Part shown: positions 6,647 to 8,085 of the stretch, one piece after another
Numbering within the stretch: position 1 is the stretch's first letter
Layout of the letters: every line of letters begins with the position of its first letter
Assembly (NCBI GenBank): GCA_026394835.1
Contig: JAPLZW010000093.1
Coordinates: 1 to 8,085 of the forward strand
DNA: 8,085 bases
Origin: Candidatus Wolfebacteria bacterium
Lineage (GTDB): Bacteria > Patescibacteriota > Minisyncoccia > UBA6257 > UBA9933
Direction: 5' to 3'
The notes under the pieces: model-generated
Told to the model about the DNA's origin: nothing
Seen by the model: the letters and a program-made list of their open reading frames with translations, nothing else
Databases searched by the model: none
Position numbers and translations under genes: made by a program

Positions 6647-6710
6647 AAATTTGCGACAGCTCAAGGGCCAGGAGTTTTTAGCTTAAGGGTTATTTCTAAC
6701 GGGGCTGGCC
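6632..6710. repeat. Palindromic repeat element B (CCCC(G/A)TTAGAA family)
   Basis: The left arm GGCTGGCCCCGTTAGAAAT (6632-6650) and right arm ATTTCTAACGGGGCTGGCC (6692-6710) match at 17 of 19 positions; both mismatches become G-U pairs in RNA, so a 19-bp stem is possible around a 41-base loop. The loop contains an imperfect direct repeat, AGCTCAAGGGCCA and AGCTTAAGGGTTA. The left arm includes the HIT stop codon. The core is shared with element A. There is no T tract, so it is not a canonical terminator, though it could protect mRNA ends. Confidence 0.7.
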
Positions 6711-6724
6711 CAATGGCGTCGCGG

Positions 6725-6766
6725 AATAAAAAAACCGGCAAACCAGAGATGGGTCTGGTTTGCCGG
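6725..6766 (-). terminator. Strong intrinsic terminator of the small membrane-protein gene
   Basis: The stem CCGGCAAACCAGA (6735-6747) pairs perfectly with 6754-6766 (13 bp) around a six-base loop. On the minus strand it is followed by TTTTTTTATT (complement of 6725-6734). It lies 23 bases after the stop codon of the minus-strand gene. On the plus strand no T tract follows, so it acts on the minus strand only. Confidence 0.88.
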
Positions 6767-6789
6767 CGGTCGATGAGGGGAAAGGACGG

Positions 6790-7122
6790 CTAGAACTTTT
6801 GCGGCTTAGGTATCTGGAGATATTCTCTCACTGCAATAGCACAGCGAGTCTCGACAAGGAGAGTCCCTTGTCGATTTCGCCTGTAGAGCACCAAGAACAC
6901 ATCGCACTTATCCACGGTGGGGTCTTCGGCGACTTCATCGGATATTTTTTCGTAGGCATCAATCCACATCTTCCTGATCTCTTGGCTTGACAGGCTCAAA
7001 GCCTTTTCCGAGGATTGGTTGATATTGGTACGGTCTCCGGGGAAGACAGGGGTCGGAATGACAAGGATAATAATCCCCAAGAAGATGAGAGCAAGGATGA
7101 GATTCAGCTTTGTGATGGTCAT
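6790..7122 (-). CDS. Small membrane-anchored protein of unknown function
   Basis: I do not recognise this 110-residue protein. A short N-terminus with Lys5 is followed by a strongly hydrophobic stretch (about 7-27, LNLILALIFLGIIILVIP), then PTPVFPGD. There is no lipobox Cys and no clear AxA cleavage site, so it is probably an N-terminal anchor with an outer domain. That domain is polar and helix-prone (35-70) and ends in a strand-like part (74-101) with two Cys, 73 and 94, which could form a disulfide outside the cell. The gene is well supported: AAGGAGGA five bases before ATG, a perfect terminator after TAG, and a continuous frame. Codons favour AAG over AAA and ATC/GTC/TTC/CTC endings, unlike neighbours. 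It stands alone on the minus strand, divergent from the toxin-antitoxin module. Confidence 0.75.
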   Translation of the reverse strand: MTITKLNLILALIFLGIIILVIPTPVFPGDRTNINQSSEKALSLSSQEIRKMWIDAYEKISDEVAEDPTVDKCDVFLVLYRRNRQGTLLVETRCAIAVREYLQIPKPQKF

Positions 7123-7126
7123 GACG

Positions 7127-7134
7127 TCCTCCTT
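7127..7134 (-). promoter_or_regulatory. Strong Shine-Dalgarno site of the small membrane-protein gene
   Basis: AAGGAGGA on the minus strand, with five bases (ACGTC) between GGAGG and the ATG at 7122. It is the only near-perfect Shine-Dalgarno site in the window and fixes this start. Most other genes here lack one. Confidence 0.85.
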
Positions 7135-7195
7135 GCCACGGGTTGAGTGAAAGAGCGTCTTGTCTTGCCCTGAATAGCGTTAAGGGTCTTGCTTC

Positions 7196-7225
7196 TATTT
7201 AATACCCGAAACCCCAAAAATTCAA
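7196..7225. repeat. 30-bp perfect direct repeat, left copy
   Basis: Begins TATTTAATACCCGAAACCCC and continues through AAAAATTCAA. An identical copy in the same orientation lies at 7971-8000, giving a 775-base period. The match stops abruptly at both ends. The two copies bracket the HTH-Doc gene pair together with its promoter and operator. Confidence 0.9.
7197..7225 (-). promoter_or_regulatory. Weak promoter candidate for the small membrane-protein gene, within the left 30-bp repeat
   Basis: On the minus strand the repeat starts TTGAAT (7225-7220), and 17 bases later reads TTAAAT (7202-7197); TATTAA is available at a 15-base spacing. This could give a leader of about 65 bases ending in the strong ribosome binding site. 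The -10 is poor, so this is only a candidate. Confidence 0.3.
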
Positions 7226-7242
7226 CAAGGGGATTGGTTGTC

Positions 7243-7271
7243 ATGTGTCAACCATTGACACATAGGTTGAC
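7243..7271. promoter_or_regulatory. Palindromic operator over the -35 box of the toxin-antitoxin promoter
   Basis: ATGTGTCAA (7243-7251), CCA, TTGACACAT (7255-7263) is a perfect 9+3+9 palindrome whose right half contains the -35 hexamer TTGACA. A third half-site, GGTTGAC (7265-7271), is the reverse complement of GTCAACC (7247-7253). TTGAC thus recurs 12 bases apart at 7255 and 7267. The HTH protein encoded next is the natural candidate to bind here and repress its own operon. Confidence 0.7.
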
Positions 7272-7283
7272 GAACTTTATAAT
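7255..7283 (+). promoter_or_regulatory. Consensus sigma-70 promoter of the HTH-Doc operon
   Basis: TTGACA (7255-7260), exactly 17 bases, TATAAT (7278-7283): perfect hexamers and optimal spacing. The usual start point, about seven bases after the -10, falls at about 7290, the A of the ATG. The six bases between -10 and ATG (GCGGGT) leave no room for a leader, so the mRNA is predicted to be leaderless. Confidence 0.88.
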
Positions 7284-7289
7284 GCGGGT

Positions 7290-7544
7290 ATGGATAAGGA
7301 ATTTTTATCAACTGCCGAGGTGGCGCTGGCCTTGGGAATAAGCCGGCAGGCGATTTTCAAAAAGATTAAAAGCGGCGATATTAAAGCCCAGAAGATAGGC
7401 CGCAGTTTTGTTATAAATAAAAAAGATATGCCGGAAATCGTCGGGAGTATTTTGTCGAAAAACGACAAAAAAATGATTGATGAATCAGTCAAAAAAACCG
7501 TTCTTGAATACGGTGAAACATTAAAACTGCTTGGTAAGGAATGA
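7290..7544 (+). CDS. Excisionase/MerR-like HTH DNA-binding protein, probable antitoxin and autorepressor
   Basis: An 84-residue protein with an N-terminal winged HTH of the HTH_17/excisionase type: FLSTAEVALALGISRQAIFKKIKSG over 5-29 (helices STAEVALAL and SRQAIFKKI), then the wing AQKIGRSFVINKKDM (33-47). Residues 55-84 form a charged, probably helical tail, which in antitoxins usually binds the toxin. The gene directly precedes a Doc-like toxin gene with an ATGA overlap, the usual layout of type II toxin-antitoxin pairs. P1 Doc is paired with Phd, whose DNA-binding fold is different, so this is an uncommon partner type. I looked for the Fic inhibitory motif (S/T)xxxE(G/N) in the tail and found no exact match. 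No ribosome binding site is seen, in line with a leaderless mRNA. An alternative role is repressor only. Confidence 0.88.
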   Translation: MDKEFLSTAEVALALGISRQAIFKKIKSGDIKAQKIGRSFVINKKDMPEIVGSILSKNDKKMIDESVKKTVLEYGETLKLLGKE

Positions 7545-7963
7545 GGCTGAAAACAATCATTATAACAGAGGTGGAGTACGTGGCTTACGCCTTGGCGAGG
7601 GAGTCAATGGCGTGGGACGAGACTATTCCGGACTTCGGGTCGCGTTTCCCCAATATATTGGAGAGTTGCCTGGCGGTTCCGTTCCAATCTTTTGGGAAGA
7701 AGCTGTTTTATAAAGGTTTAGTTGAAAAAGTCGCGGTTTTATTTTATCTGATGATAAAAAATCACCCTTTCCAAAACGGGAATAAACGCATTGCCATGAC
7801 TACGCTTATGTACTTTCTTTACAAAAATAAAAAGGGGATAAGGGTAGACGCGCGCGAATTATACAATTTCGCGAGATGGGTGGCGGAAAGTAACCCCAAG
7901 CTCAAGGAAGAAACCGTAAAAGCCGTGGAGAAATTCATTAAAACTTATATTGTGGATCTGTAA
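7541..7963 (+). CDS. Doc-like Fic-domain protein, probable toxin
   Basis: A 140-residue single-domain Fic/Doc protein. The active loop HPFQNGNKR lies at 75-83 with His75, Asn81, Lys82 and Arg83. Lys in place of the second Gly of the AMP-transferring HPFxxGNGR loop is characteristic of Doc, which phosphorylates EF-Tu; Asn79 replaces the more usual Asp. Upstream, PNILESCLAVPFQSFGKKLF (37-56) and the following helix KGLVEKVAVLFYLMIK match the Doc pattern before the loop; RIAMTTLMYFL follows it. Length is near the 126 residues of P1 Doc. The start overlaps the HTH gene stop as ATGA, and AAGGA immediately precedes the ATG, so coupled translation is expected. All loop residues are present, so the enzyme looks active; kinase activity on EF-Tu is inferred from family. 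No terminator follows; the 30-bp repeat starts 7 bases after the stop. Confidence 0.9.
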   Translation: MRLKTIIITEVEYVAYALARESMAWDETIPDFGSRFPNILESCLAVPFQSFGKKLFYKGLVEKVAVLFYLMIKNHPFQNGNKRIAMTTLMYFLYKNKKGIRVDARELYNFARWVAESNPKLKEETVKAVEKFIKTYIVDL

Positions 7964-7970
7964 AATCCCT

Positions 7971-8000
7971 TATTTAATACCCGAAACCCCAAAAATTCAA
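7971..8000. repeat. 30-bp perfect direct repeat, right copy
   Basis: Identical over all 30 bases to 7196-7225 and in the same orientation; it begins 7 bases after the Doc-like gene stop. Sequence on either side of the two copies is unrelated. The 85 bases that follow contain no feature I can assign. Confidence 0.9.
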
Positions 8001-8085
8001 TGGATTTATTGTTTTGTATCAACGAAGAATATTCTTTGGCAAAACGCGCTAATTCCTATGCCGTTTGTAGCGTTCGTCTGAACCC

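Larger units (their letters stand above)
7196..8000 (+). other. Toxin-antitoxin cassette bounded by direct repeats
   Basis: The unit consists of the left 30-bp repeat, operator, consensus promoter, HTH gene, Doc-like gene and right 30-bp repeat. It is self-contained, and removal by recombination between the repeats would leave one repeat copy in front of the minus-strand gene. This is the form expected of an inserted cassette or of att-like ends. No transposase, integrase or terminal inverted repeat is visible, so mobility is inferred from layout only. Confidence 0.4.

Noticed and set aside
6632..6710. Element B as a rho-independent terminator for the HIT gene
   Set aside because: The stem is long but the loop is 41 bases and no T tract follows on either strand.

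Overview
The window looks like chromosomal DNA of a Patescibacteria/CPR bacterium, most likely Parcubacteria. This is an inference. It rests on short, tightly packed genes, mostly without Shine-Dalgarno sites, an AAA/ATA-leaning codon usage, a free-standing four-helix-bundle (23S IVP-type) gene framed by AAATTCC-like arrays, and the mix of envelope and translation genes. TGA ends several genes at the expected place and I see none read through, so the standard bacterial code fits.

Region 1 (1-3668) is a cell-surface polysaccharide segment. The 3' end of a TylF/MycF-type O-methyltransferase gene on + runs into a convergent minus-strand operon: pth (peptidyl-tRNA hydrolase), then a WbaP/ExoY-type polyprenyl-phosphate sugar-1-phosphate transferase, then a Wzx-type flippase. 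The transferase would load the first sugar on the lipid carrier and the flippase would export the finished lipid-linked glycan.

Region 2 (about 3660-3949) is a divergent control region with no convincing gene. It holds back-to-back promoter candidates and two imperfect inverted repeats, one in each leader.

Region 3 (3950-6646) is a plus-strand run: lepB (signal peptidase I), hisS, a four-helix-bundle protein gene that looks inserted between mirror-image period-7 arrays, and a HIT-family gene whose last four codons and stop lie in a palindromic repeat. That repeat shares the core CCCC(G/A)TTAGAA with the repeat upstream of pth.

Region 4 (6725-7134) is a small minus-strand gene for an unrecognised membrane-anchored protein. 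It has a strong ribosome binding site, a textbook terminator and codon choice unlike its neighbours.

Region 5 (7196-8000) is the most unusual part: a two-gene toxin-antitoxin-like module (excisionase-type HTH protein plus Doc-like Fic protein, joined by an ATGA overlap). It is driven by a consensus promoter whose predicted start point falls on the start codon, it carries a palindromic operator over the -35 box, and the whole module is bracketed by a perfect 30-bp direct repeat. This has the form of a mobile or recombinationally acquired cassette, although no recombinase gene is visible. After 8000 only 85 bases remain and nothing can be assigned with confidence.
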